Shown in pieces: positions 12,816 through 24,600 of a stretch of DNA of 64,000 nt. How positions within the stretch are numbered: position 1 is the stretch's first letter; each line of letters begins with the position of its first letter. Under the pieces are notes generated by a model. It made no database searches and had not been told where the DNA came from. It worked only from the letters and a program-made list of their open reading frames with translations. The position numbers and the translations under genes were made by a program. Origin of the DNA: Lepidonotus clava. Lineage: Eukaryota > Annelida > Polychaeta > Phyllodocida > Polynoidae. The DNA lies in assembly GCA_936440205.1 (NCBI GenBank), contig OW387147.1, positions 4,340,001 through 4,404,000 of the forward strand. The letters run 5' to 3'.

Positions 12816-13196
12816 ATGGAGAATTTCCCTTCCTTTTTCTTGGGCTAAAGCAGCATATCTTTCCACCATTTCACTTAAGCCCATATTCCACCATGCATAG
12901 AGGAGCATCTGTGTTTACCTATTCTCTGATTCGACACCCCCTCATTCCTAGGCACAAGGCCTTATCTCCGCTATGCACTTTCTTTGGTGACAACAACCCC
13001 ATGTAAACCACTGATAAGGGTAGAGACAGAGAAGGCCGGAAATGTTTAAACAGTGGAAAAATATACTTAAAAAATTCATTTAACTGTATTAACTTCAAAA
13101 TACATTCTTGAATATGAATGAAAAAACATATGGTAGCAAGAAGGGGCTACAATTCTTAGATCATTTACTATGTAGAAAAAAATGGATTCTTAAGCA
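12816..13196. other. Intergenic, no feature seen
   Basis: A short open frame (12755-13006) overlaps the MITE end and has no recognisable product. Confidence 0.3.
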
Positions 13197-14170
13197 TACC
13201 CAGGCAAGAATGCGACGTTATGATAATGTTATTGTGACGTCATTTTTTGGTTCTTGTTACGTCGCATTTTGACGTTCTATAGACGTAGATTTGATGGCTC
13301 CATGTCACGTCTCTGTGACTTCCAATGCGACGTCACAAAATGACATTCTTATCACGTGTTTCTGCGACGTCACAAAATGACGTTCTTGGTACGTGCTTCT
13401 GCGACGTCACATTGCAAGTTTCAAAGAATGATTATGTGGATTAGAAACTACTGCTGTGACGTTGCACCATAACATGCTGGCGACATGATTATAAAATCAT
13501 ATTGTAACCCAAATTATATTCCAATAAGGTTATTTTGTGACAGGTTCTGTTAAGGTTATTTTGTGACCCACCTATGACCAAACATTACACTATACATCAT
13601 ACTGTAACTTTCCCAAGACAAGAAATCTTGGTTTCCAGCTTTGGTCACAGTGACTTGGGGCCTTTTAAGCAAGTACTTGTGTACCCAGGCCCTTTCTATA
13701 GCTGGCAAATATCAGATATCAGGCCAGGGGACAGACCCACTCAGTATCCCATTGTGAAAGATTGAAAAAGGTGTTTTCATGGTACTGGCCACTTATTTCA
13801 GCCAAAACAATTAAACTAAACCATAAATACGTTTCTAGAAGACCTAACCTAATTAGAATGTCACAAAGACATCACAATTTTGGTCGCAGCGATGTTTCTG
13901 GGAGCCATCAAATAGACGTCGCTACAACATCGCAATCTCACGTAACAAGAACGTGTCTCAACCACACCTGATTGGCACGTCACTGTGATGTTACATTGTA
14001 AGGGGGTCCTAACCTGATGTTCATAGAATGTTATTATAACGTTCTTTTTATGGGATGTCATAACATCCCCCTAAAATCACGTAACTGTTACGTAGTTTTA
14101 TGTGAGTTATAAACCAACCAAAATGGTATGGTCGCAGAACGGTTCTGTTACGTCGCTTCTTGCCTGGGTA
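13197..14170. mobile_element. 974-bp TIR element dense in GACGT motifs
   Basis: The ends are TACCCAGGCAAGAATGCGACG and the inverted CGTCGCTTCTTGCCTGGGTA, with TA at both outer borders, suggesting a TA target. The interior repeats ACGTCAC/GTGACGT many times, including a perfect TGACGTCA near 13236. Small ORFs show no transposase, so it is non-autonomous. Confidence 0.7.
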
Positions 14171-16320
14171 GTGCCTATGGGCTTGTATTCACCAATAATC
14201 ACACCTTACTGTAGAGCCACCGACACCAAATGCCTGGATTACCGAATCCGAGAATAGCCAATTCAAGCAGCTTGCATTTCAGATACCAACACGTTGATAT
14301 CTGAGAACGCAATCTGCCAATAGAAATCAATAAGAAACGTGATTGCGCTGATGAAACACAAGTACCAATGCAAGTATCAATGCAAGTACTTTTCAATATT
14401 CCACTATTCGCTGCTTGAAACTGCTTGCGTCAGTGTCAGTCTATGCTAGTAAGATACTTAATGCAAGTTAAACAACACGTAGTGGAATATGGCCTTTAGT
14501 TGGCCGAATAATAGCCACTAGACTGCTGGATAATCAAAAGAAATAAACAGGATTGATATTTAGAGTGTAACTCTCCCTGAATTAGCCAACAGTTGAATAG
14601 GCAAAAGCTGCAAATGCACACAGTTGCATAGTCAGCCGCTATAATAATGTGCATTACCATTTATGCGCGACGATGTTATGTGAATGAAAAAAATATTAGG
14701 AAATAGGTAACTATTAAAAACACGAAATCATGAAATCATCGCCCTGAGAGGTGTTGCCTATCCTTAATCCTATGTATACAGTCAGTCATTGCCCGGAGGA
14801 AAGCTTCCTGAATAAAGTCCACCTATCTCGGTACGGCCTCAAGAATTGAGTAGTTCTTCCTTTACTCACCAGATGTCATGAAAAGCTTATTCAAACTCCA
14901 GAATCCCTAAGACTCGAATTGATCCAAATGTGTAGCGGCTTGCTCTGCTCTTAACTACTGATCATCGTCCTTATATATCAGCCGAATATTGATTTTCTCC
15001 CAAGTAGTGCTGCCACTAGTACTGGTAGACTTAGCCTGTCTGCCATAACCGAGCAGGTTCATTGCACCTAGTAGAAGTGCCTACCATATCTATACCATAT
15101 GATTCTGTAGTTTGTATAATTTCGAATACAGTTTATAATTTATCTTCTACAATCTGGTGACTGTTTCTTTACTTTATTTGTACACTACTAATGCACAAGG
15201 TGTTTACTAACTACCTTTGTGCAATAGTCCCAGTTTCCCTGTTTACTTCCTCCTTACCAAATACCCTTCAATAAAGGTCAAAACTTACCTTCACTCAGGA
15301 ACTTTGAATCACCTTTATTCTATGTGTGGGTTTAATCCTAACCATATACTAAACTAGTATGTGACCTGTAAGTATATTCTCTAGTATGCTTCCATCAATG
15401 GCATTTGTAGTATGTTGTAGTATGTATTTGTAGTATGTAATTAGAAAGTGCTCAGTGAGACGTGTGCAGATTTTGCCATATTCTTAAAGTAAGACTGTCC
15501 AGGTTATCTATTTATGCTGTCCCTGTGACACATTTCACAATCCATCTGTGACCACCTTGTATTACCTTTTTGTATGTACAGCAGAAATATAAAAGCACAA
15601 TATATTAGCTCTACAGGCCATCCTGAATGCTGAGTTTTTTCAGAGATTGACCATACCTTACGAGAGCACAAGTTTGGGATGTATTGCCTTATGAAACACT
15701 AATATTATAATTATATGTTACATAGACAGGAATGTAAAAAAAAAAAGAAGCCACGACCATTTTTGAATTGTAGAAATTATGGACTTCTAAGTGTAAAATT
15801 ACTAATCGGAATCATGATAAAATCTGAAAATATAGATGAATGTGATATTATTTTGGATGAATGAAGACATTTTAGGGGCACTCTAACATGCCATTTTTTG
15901 TTATTAAGACTGGGGTCTGTATCTTATGTTATATTATTATATTTGGTCCGACAAGGTTGACGGGGGAAGGGGGCAGTTTCCCAGTGCACCCCTCCCTAAA
16001 TCCATCCGTGGTCATCCTTATTTACAGTAACATATTTTACTATACAACCACAGGGTGGCAGATGAGAACTATGAAGGTTGGTTAGTCATTGGCTGCATCA
16101 CACACTTATTAACTGCCAGGGTCATATCAAGGGTGATGATGGTGATTGAATCTTTGAGGAGGTAGAGACCATACCCCTACACTTTTACTGAGGCAAGTGT
16201 TCTTTAATGTACATGATCACATAGGCAGGGCCCTACACACAACAGCCAGTGGCCCTAAGACCTTTGATATCACTGTCGTTGCCACTGGGGGAAAAAGAGA
16301 GGTGTAGCAGTTTAGCCTAG
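14171..16320. other. Intergenic, no gene recognised
   Basis: 2.1 kb of AT-rich sequence with only short open frames and no convincing homology. An A-run at 15738-15748 and an AT-rich interior give no clear element boundary. Confidence 0.35.
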
Positions 16321-16620
16321 CAGGAGGGGATTGCATAACATTAGCGGATGTATAACGGAGACCAAGTGTTGCAAAGAGAATAATGGAGACCAGGGTATTG
16401 CAAAATCAGTAAAGAAATATCCACTAGCATTGAAATTTAGAGGATTTTCCGTTAAATATTTCTGCTAGTACTATGAAAATGCATGATATAACATTTAGCA
16501 GAATCCTTAATTAACGGATTTTCAAAGAATGAAATATGCAACATTGAGTAAATCCGTTCGTTATTTTAGCGGGTATGTCTAACGAACATTTCTAACGGAA
16601 AGTTATGCAACCCCCTCCAG
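16321..16620. mobile_element. 300-bp MITE with AGGAGGGGATTGCATAAC ends
   Basis: AGGAGGGGATTGCATAAC at the left and the inverted GTTATGCAACCCCCTCCAG at the right. The interior contains several AACGGA/TCCGTT inverted pairs. No coding capacity. Confidence 0.65.
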
Positions 16621-16700
16621 AGGATCGAACCTTGGTGGCCTGCATGCTATATCAGCACCTCTCACAATGAAGATCTATCATCTACTTATCAAGTGGATGC
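16621..16700 (-). repeat. tRNA-derived SINE head
   Basis: On the minus strand a perfect B-box-like GGTTCGATCC is preceded by a plausible A-box region (GGTGCTGATATAGCATGC). No complete cloverleaf is evident, so this reads as a SINE fragment rather than a tRNA gene. Confidence 0.45.
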
Positions 16701-18160
16701 TTCCTACTATTCACTTAGGTAAGGTTCTCGGGGATTGTTTGCAGGGATGAACTTTGCAACTCCCTCTTTACATTGATTCTTAACTTCCATAGCAAAACAC
16801 ATGGACATTATAGACTTCTTTGATTAGTGGCGCCCCCCACACTTCTATTTTTGGGTGCTAGATGTCTATGGAAAAGTCCACTGCGTGAGAAAAGTGTCAT
16901 GGTTTCACACATAGCTCTAACTGCTTTTAAAATTCCTCTGGCTTAAGAAGATGTCCTATACACTACCTTCATGTCTATGTTTTATAGAGGAGACTGGTAC
17001 CTTTTATGGCAAGCGAAGAGCCTGCAACAATATAAATGGTACTAAGACTAAAACTTTCTCACGACCCAAACCTATCAACTGGTCATCTATGTGCAACAGG
17101 ACCCACAAGTGGTCAGAGTCAAGAATGTGATACAGGTCTGTAACTCTTTTTGGTGTATCTAAACAGGCTCTTAATACTCAGCCAACTTCTCTACCACATT
17201 ATTCAGAGGAGTTTCGTTAACAGCTATTGTGTATTTTGAGAGACCAGAATTCTCGGGGTCTTTTCGACTCTAGGAGAGGAATCAGGGATCATTTGTTTGC
17301 AGGGGACAGAAGCTTTCACACCCAAAGCCTTTAGTAAATTCTGGACCACTGGAGGAGTAAGATGCTTTCCTTTAAATTTCAATATTTGTTTGACCAGATG
17401 AAAAGCCAATCTGTATCAGTGTCATATTTTATTACCAGGTTCCAAGGCTACTAAGCATTATTAAACACCGTTTTGGAGGACTGCATTTAGATTTGATCCA
17501 TATATAATTTGTGACCATTTGAATTTGTGACCATGTCCAAATACTATATTTGTTAATAATATGTCTAATAATTCAATTACATATGTGGGGGTAATAATGA
17601 TACAATACATTGATATTTTGACAATTGGCGTTTTTGGGTTATCAATTGTTAGAAAGTAAGTACTCCATTCTTTACCCTTGTGTTAACACGGTGATGATTA
17701 ATTTCCCATATAAACTCGTACAAGGGGTATCTATCCATTCATATAGAGACAGAAAGTGATATTTTTTTAGAAACAAAGATTCATAGACAAGATGCATATC
17801 ATTGTATCCCTGATTACGAAGCAGCAAAAATTAAATCATATTCCCTTAATGACTTTGAGGGAACCTATATTTTCCATTTGATTAAAGAAATAACATTTTC
17901 AACATATACTATAATTAACTCTTGTCAGCTACCAACAAGCACTTGTCCCTGAAGTTTAGGAAGTCTGTTTAAGCTTGCACTTTTGAGGTGTTTTTGAAGG
18001 CTTTTTTATATATGTGTGTATAATATAACAACCTCAGAATAGATTTATCCATAGATCTATTCAAATTTATGTCTCCGTTTAAAACTGGATTATGATGGTA
18101 TTACTGAGCTGGGCCCATCTAAGTGATATGGACGGTGCCATTCATGTACAGGGTGTAGAA
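16701..18160. other. Region downstream of copy B, no gene recognised
   Basis: Short frames only (for example minus-strand 17224-17409), without a recognisable family. Confidence 0.35.
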
Positions 18161-18456
18161 ATGATATTGTCCTTTTTGACCTTGAACTAATATTGTCCTC
18201 TCTGACCTTGAAGTAATATTGTCCTCTTTGACCTTGAAGTAATATTGTCCTCTCTCACCTTGAAGTAATATTGTCTTTATGACCTTGAAGTAATATTGTC
18301 CTCTTTGACCGTGACATAATATTTTCCTTTTTGGCATTGAAGTAATATATTGTCCTTTTTGATCTTGAAGTAATATTGTCCTTTATGACCTTGAATATTG
18401 TCCTTTTTGACCTCAAGTGATATTGTCCTTCAAGTGATGTTGTCCTTATTGATCAT
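18161..18456. repeat. 26-bp minisatellite containing TGACCTTGA
   Basis: About twelve imperfect copies of TAATATTGTCCTCTTTGACCTTGAAG. Five retain a perfect TGACCTTGA, the complement of the extended nuclear-receptor half-site TCAAGGTCA. The array lies 194 bp beyond the stop codon of copy B, in its likely 3' UTR or flank. Confidence 0.85.
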
Positions 18457-18649
18457 TATCATGGTCTTGTGGTCATGATGTATTCCTCTTGTAGCTTCAA
18501 CTCTTCAGCTAGTTAAGTTCAAGCATTTTAAATCAAATGATACCATCGACTGATTTAAGATAAAGCCACACAAAGGCCACAGGGGCAGTTATACCTAGTT
18601 CAGGCAGCCATAATTTAAAGCTGAACCACAGCCTGCATAACACATGGTT

Positions 18650-21600
18650 TCAGGGACATTGTCCTGGGTACAGGCGCACTCCCGACTCAATGTAAAATAG
18701 CCCTGTAAAGAAACAGAAAAATGTATATATAAATCAGAATAATTCAATTCATATCAGTTAATGTCTATTGGAAATCTGAAAAAGATACAGATATCAAAAT
18801 ATATGGCATAAACAGAGTGTTTACAAATAAGGTTATTCCATAGAAAATAACATTTTTTTGTAATAGGATTATGGAGTGGCAATTACGAAGAATGGAACAA
18901 TGTCTTATCAATGTCCACTGATAAATATTTTAAATATTTTACAATATTTGCAATTAGTTGAAAAGAAAAAAGACCAACATCATTCATAAATTGTTTAATG
19001 AACCTACCTACTAGTAGGGTCTCTTGTGTACTTTTTTTGAAAATGCTTGTTAATTTATAACACCTATACTTTTTGTTATCCTTATGACTCAAGGATTCTG
19101 AAAAGTTTTGGTGAGAATTTTTCTTTTCAGGTTCAAGGTCATTTCAAGGTCATTTCAAGGTCAAAGGTCAAAAATCATAGATATCAACCGTATTTTGGCC
19201 ATATCTTCCTTAAGGATAGAGAAGGGTTATCGACGGCCTTTTCAGTAAAATTGGAACAGTTTCCTTAATAATGCTTATTTCTTGAAGTACAATATATCAA
19301 ATTAAAGGGCGGATTTTTCTCTATCTAATGATACCCATAGTTCTTTAGTAAAGTGTAAAATAGAAAAAAAGGTTATTAAAAAGTGAATTTTTCACTTTTA
19401 TTTTTTGAATGTCGATATCTTCATAAATAATTTCTCCTTAGCTCTGAAACTTTGCATGCAGTACAAGAACTTTATTGTAGAGGGAACTGTGTCTCACTTT
19501 TTTGTTATAGGTCCTGGTTTTTATTTTATTTGAAAAAACGGGTGACTTTTTAATAATTTTTTTACATTTTTCTTCATTATTTTCTAAAAAATTAACCAGG
19601 ACTTATATAAAAATTCTGAGACACAGCTCCCTGCATAAGAATGTTTTGAATACACATTCAAAGTTTCAACTAAGAGCTTAAAGAATTAGATGAGATATCC
19701 ACCTTCAAAAAATAAAAGTTAAAATCACTAATTTGTTTTCATGATACATTTACTTGGTCAAGTTTCAACAAATCAATATATAGTATGCATGACCATGTAG
19801 AGAGCATATTCAAGTTTAGATATCAAAACTATTGGCCAGATATTCCTAAAATTAATCATGAAAAAAACCAAATATGCAACTACCGCAAATAACACCATGA
19901 TAACCCTTGTCTATCCTTAATGTTCATAATAGAAATACAAATAAAATGTCAAATCGATGCATTTTGAGAGATCTATAATCTGAATGAATGAAATTGGCTT
20001 CCCTAGTTACACGGTTGCCATGGTAACCAGAAAAAGCCTAAAATTTTTACCAAAATTTGACTTTCTGGTTGGTTTCTGTTACCATAGCAACCACAAATAT
20101 AATCTATAGCAAACAATAACAAACTTATATGAAAGGTATACATCCTGCATTCATTAAATGAGGGAGTTTGCTGAGATAATATGTATAGACTGTAGAAAAT
20201 AGTTGGTTACCATGGAAAACAATTAAAATATAGCCAAATTTGCAATTAACCCTATTTTGGCCATATCTCTCTTAATATGCAAGATAGAAACACAAGTGAG
20301 ATGTCAAATCGATGCATTTTGAGAGATCTATAAGCGGAATGAATGAAATTGGCTTCCCTAGTTACACGGTTGCCATGGTAACCAGAAAAAGCCTATAAAT
20401 TTTTACCAAAATTTGACTTTCTGGTTGGTTTATGTTACCATAGCAACCACAAATATAAACTATAACAAACAAGAACAAACTTATATGAAAGGTATGCATC
20501 CTGCCTTCATTAAATGAGGGAGTTTGCTGAGATAATATGTATAGAATATAGAAAATAGTTGGTTACCATGGAAACCAACTAAAATATAGCCAAATTTGCA
20601 GTTAACCCTATTTTGGCCATATCTCCCTTAATATGCAAGATAGAAACACAAGTGAGATGTCAAATCGATGCATTTTGAGAGTTCTATAAGCTGAATGAAT
20701 GAAATTGGCTTCCCTAGTTACACGGTTGCCATGGTAACCAGAAAAAGCCTAAAATTATACCAAAATTTGAGTTTCTGGTTGGTTTCTGTTACTATAGCAA
20801 CCACAAATATAATCTATAACAAACAATGAAACAACTCTCCATAGAAAACAACTAAAACATAGCTAATTTCTTTCTCATTATTATAGATTGAAACAGAAAA
20901 AAGTGCCAAATTGATGTACGCTGGAATAGAGAATTGAAAGTAGTTGAATTGTTTATTAAATTTTGGTTTCCATGGTAACTTACAAAGTCCTCAAAATTGA
21001 CCAGAATTCAGCTATAGTTTGGCCATAGTTTGGTAATAGTTCGGATACTTTAGGGATAGTTAAAGTATACTTTGTTTTTTTTTAAGGGTAGTCTGGGGAT
21101 AATTTTGGAGGTAGTTTGAGAATAATAAGAGGATAATTTTGGTATAATTTGAGGATACTTTGGGGATCGTCTGGGGATAGTTTGGTGACACTTTGGAGGT
21201 AGGTTTGAGATACTATAGGGGTAGTCTGGGAATGCTTTAGGGATTTTTTGGGGATAGGTTATAGATACTATGGGGTTATTCTAGGAGTACTGTGGGGATC
21301 TTTTTTAGGATACCTTTGGGATACTTTGGAAATAGTCTGGGCATTAATTTGAGAAGGTTTGGTCATACTTTTGGGACTATCTAGGGATCCTTTTGGGATA
21401 GTTGAAGGATACATTGGGGATAGTTTTAGTGAATTTTTGGAATAGTTTTGATGATAGGTTGGGGATATGTTGGAGGTACTTGGGGGATAGTATGAGGATA
21501 CTTTGAGGATACTTTTTAGGCAGTCTTTATATAATTTTGGAATGGTCTGCGAATAGCTTTTGGATATCTTAGGGATAATAAAGGGGTACTTTAGGGACAG

Positions 21601-24600
21601 TCTAGGGACAATTATGCAAAGATTTTGAAATAGTTTTTTGATATTCTGAGGAACCTTAAAACAATGATTTTAAGATATCTTGGGTATAATGGGGTGACAC
21701 TTTGGGCATAAGTTAGGCACAGTTTCCGGATGGGTTTGCCAAAGTTTGGGGATAGTTCAAGGATATTATAGGTATATTTGGTTGACACTTTGGGTATATG
21801 CTAGGCATAGTTTGGAGATAGATTTGTGAAAGTTTGGGGACACTTTTTGGGATAGTCTGGGGATCTTTTGGCAATAGAATTGGTGAAATAAGTCGGCAGG
21901 TGCTTAAAACAGTATAAATCAGCCATCTGTGGTAGGAGGAATTGACAAATGTTTCTTTGTGCTATTACAATATCTCAAGACCAACAGGTGTATTTAGAGG
22001 GGAGGATTTAGAGGGGAAAGGGGGGCAGGGTCGTGTTCCCCCTCCCATTATTTTTTGGCAAATTTAGATTATTTTGGAAATAGGGGACCACCTTTCTTTC
22101 TATTGACACCTTTTTAAAAAAGTTGCATCTGAATGATCTGCCACTGGGACCAGGGTAGTTGACAGAGCTCAGAGCTGTCAGGTGAACTTAACCATTGATC
22201 ACGGTAAAAACCTAGTTCAATCCTAGTTCTACTGAGTTAGGGGTGATGTCAAAGTTCAGATGCTGTGAAACTGAGATGCTGCGGATGTTAGTTATAACCC
22301 CTGTGAGCCAGGACTGGCTGCAACACTCTAAACCCCTATTGCAATCTCATTAGGGGTACCAGACATGAGCCTATGTCAGTTGTTTCATTAGTTGTATGAT
22401 AAAATGGAACTTTCCTTTTATGTTTTGTATACATAACATACTCACTACCTCATTAAGTTTAATTAATTGATTATTAATTAGTTAATGAAATCATTTAAGG
22501 TCATTAAGATAGTGTGTCCACCCTTCTCATATCAGGCTGCAGCCCAAGGTGACAGGCTGTGACCTTTAGTACGCCTTAATAATGGCATCATGCTGAACTG
22601 TCACTGACCACTGGCTGCGAGCTACTCTGGATATTTTGATGTCTCCCCTTATCAGAATTATGTTCTTGGGGGGCCTCATCCCCCTGTACATTCATGTTTG
22701 GGGGGGGCCATCAATTTCTGGATCGGCCCGTGGAAGGAGCTGAGAGGGTTCTCAGTGCAGAGGGCCTATTACAGACTTCGTTATCAGTGTACCTGCAGAT
22801 ATCACCAATAAACAGTACTCTGCTGCCTCAACTGAGAGTTATATCTCATGGACTATCATTTCTGGCACAGAGGGTAGCGGATAGCATCTAGTCTGTCCCC
22901 TCATACAGAGTTTCCCTGTGGTATTCCAATACTCTCCATATTACAAGACCATCAGGTGGCCACAAAGAACAGGGTGTCCCTTTACCTGCTGTCATCTGCT
23001 TAAGCATTATGCCAATGGACCACACATGCTCAAGCAGAGTAGAACAATGACCCTTGATCATGTGGCAAATTTCGAGGTATTAGCCCCCATGCATCAAGCA
23101 TTATAATTCTCATAGATTGTATAGTTAGACCCTCTAGCTCTCTAATGAAAGTATATTTTTGGTAAAATATAAGATTTTAGAAAGATGTATCATGAAGATT
23201 TCTCCAAAATATGTGTATTTTAGCTGAACTGCCTCTATGATTGAAACACTTTCCTTGCTTACCTCCCACTATGTCCACCTTGCCAGGTTCTGTGACTTAG
23301 AATCTGTACAGAGACTGTAGGATGGCTATCTGCAAACTGTACCTTTTTATATAAGGAAGAATTACACCTATTTTCTTTGGGAAGGATGCAAAATATAGAG
23401 TAATAAGTAGGACAGCAGTTGTAGGATTCATAAAGTTGCCCCCAACACCCAACAGCCCTGAGTTGTTCATACCTCTCTGGTAATCCAGCTTGCAAGGTGA
23501 TGCTTTTTTACATTTAAAGAGGAATTCATCAGATAATACAAAGGGTGCATTTCTAGGGATAAGCCGGCCCAAGCACATCCCAAACATTGTGGGCATTGGT
23601 AGGTTTAATAGGTATTCCTCACAAAGAAATTTTCTGCCAATTCCTTGTTCAGTAATGTAATCCTGCCAACGGGTAATCCTGCCAATGGGTGCAGTTGGTA
23701 TGATAATTGTTTTCATAGAAACAAGCCTATAATTTTTCAGTCTTTGTCTTTGACCAAACAACACATTCATATTACCTCATTATTCTAAAATTTACTACCC
23801 AACCCCTTATATATATCTAAATATATATCATTTCTCCATTATTTTCTCCCAAAACTCATGCCAGACTTGTCTTTTCCTCTCATGGGCAGTAATGCTTCTT
23901 TCATTTTTGGTCAATTTATATTGGATTCAGTTTTTCATTTTGTCCCCATGGAAACCAACCATTTTATACATTCTAAACATGTTATTTCATCAGAATCCCT
24001 CATTTCATGAAGGAAATTTTTTCTGGTTTGTTAAAGCTTATATTTGTGATTGCTATAGTAACAGAAACCAACTAGAAACTTAAATTTTGATAAAATTTTA
24101 GGCCTTTTCTGGTTACCATGGCAACCAAGTAACTAGGGCAACCAGTTTCAATCATTCAGCTTATAAAACTGTTAAAATGCATCGATTTGGGACTTCATTT
24201 GTATTTCTATCTTGCATATTAACGAAGATATGGCCAAAATATGGATATTTAAAAATAAGCTTTAGTTGGTTTCCATGGAAACCAACCATTTTCTACATTC
24301 TATGCATATCATCTCAGCAGACTCTCTCTTTTTAGGAAGGAAGGATGTATACCTTTAATATAAGTTTTTCCTTATTGTTGAGTACGTATGATGCTTACTC
24401 CTCTGACGGCAACCGTGTAGTGAGGGGTGTCTCACTCTCCAACACAGCACTCTGCCTAGTGTGGCTCACTTGATTGGTCAGTTAGGGGTCAGGTGGGGCT
24501 CTTTCATATCCATGTTGTGGTCTCTGTGGCCCAAGTGAGGTCCAGCGGGGTAACATTGGGAGTCAGGGGGGGTGGGGTGCTGGGTCTGTAAGGGGTGTTG

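Noticed and set aside
18161-18456. Repetitive protein of the form QYYFKV on the minus strand
   Set aside because: The open frame comes from the 26-bp minisatellite and breaks within the array.
23297-23770. 157-aa minus-strand frame
   Set aside because: No family resemblance, AT-rich composition, and located inside the foldback element.
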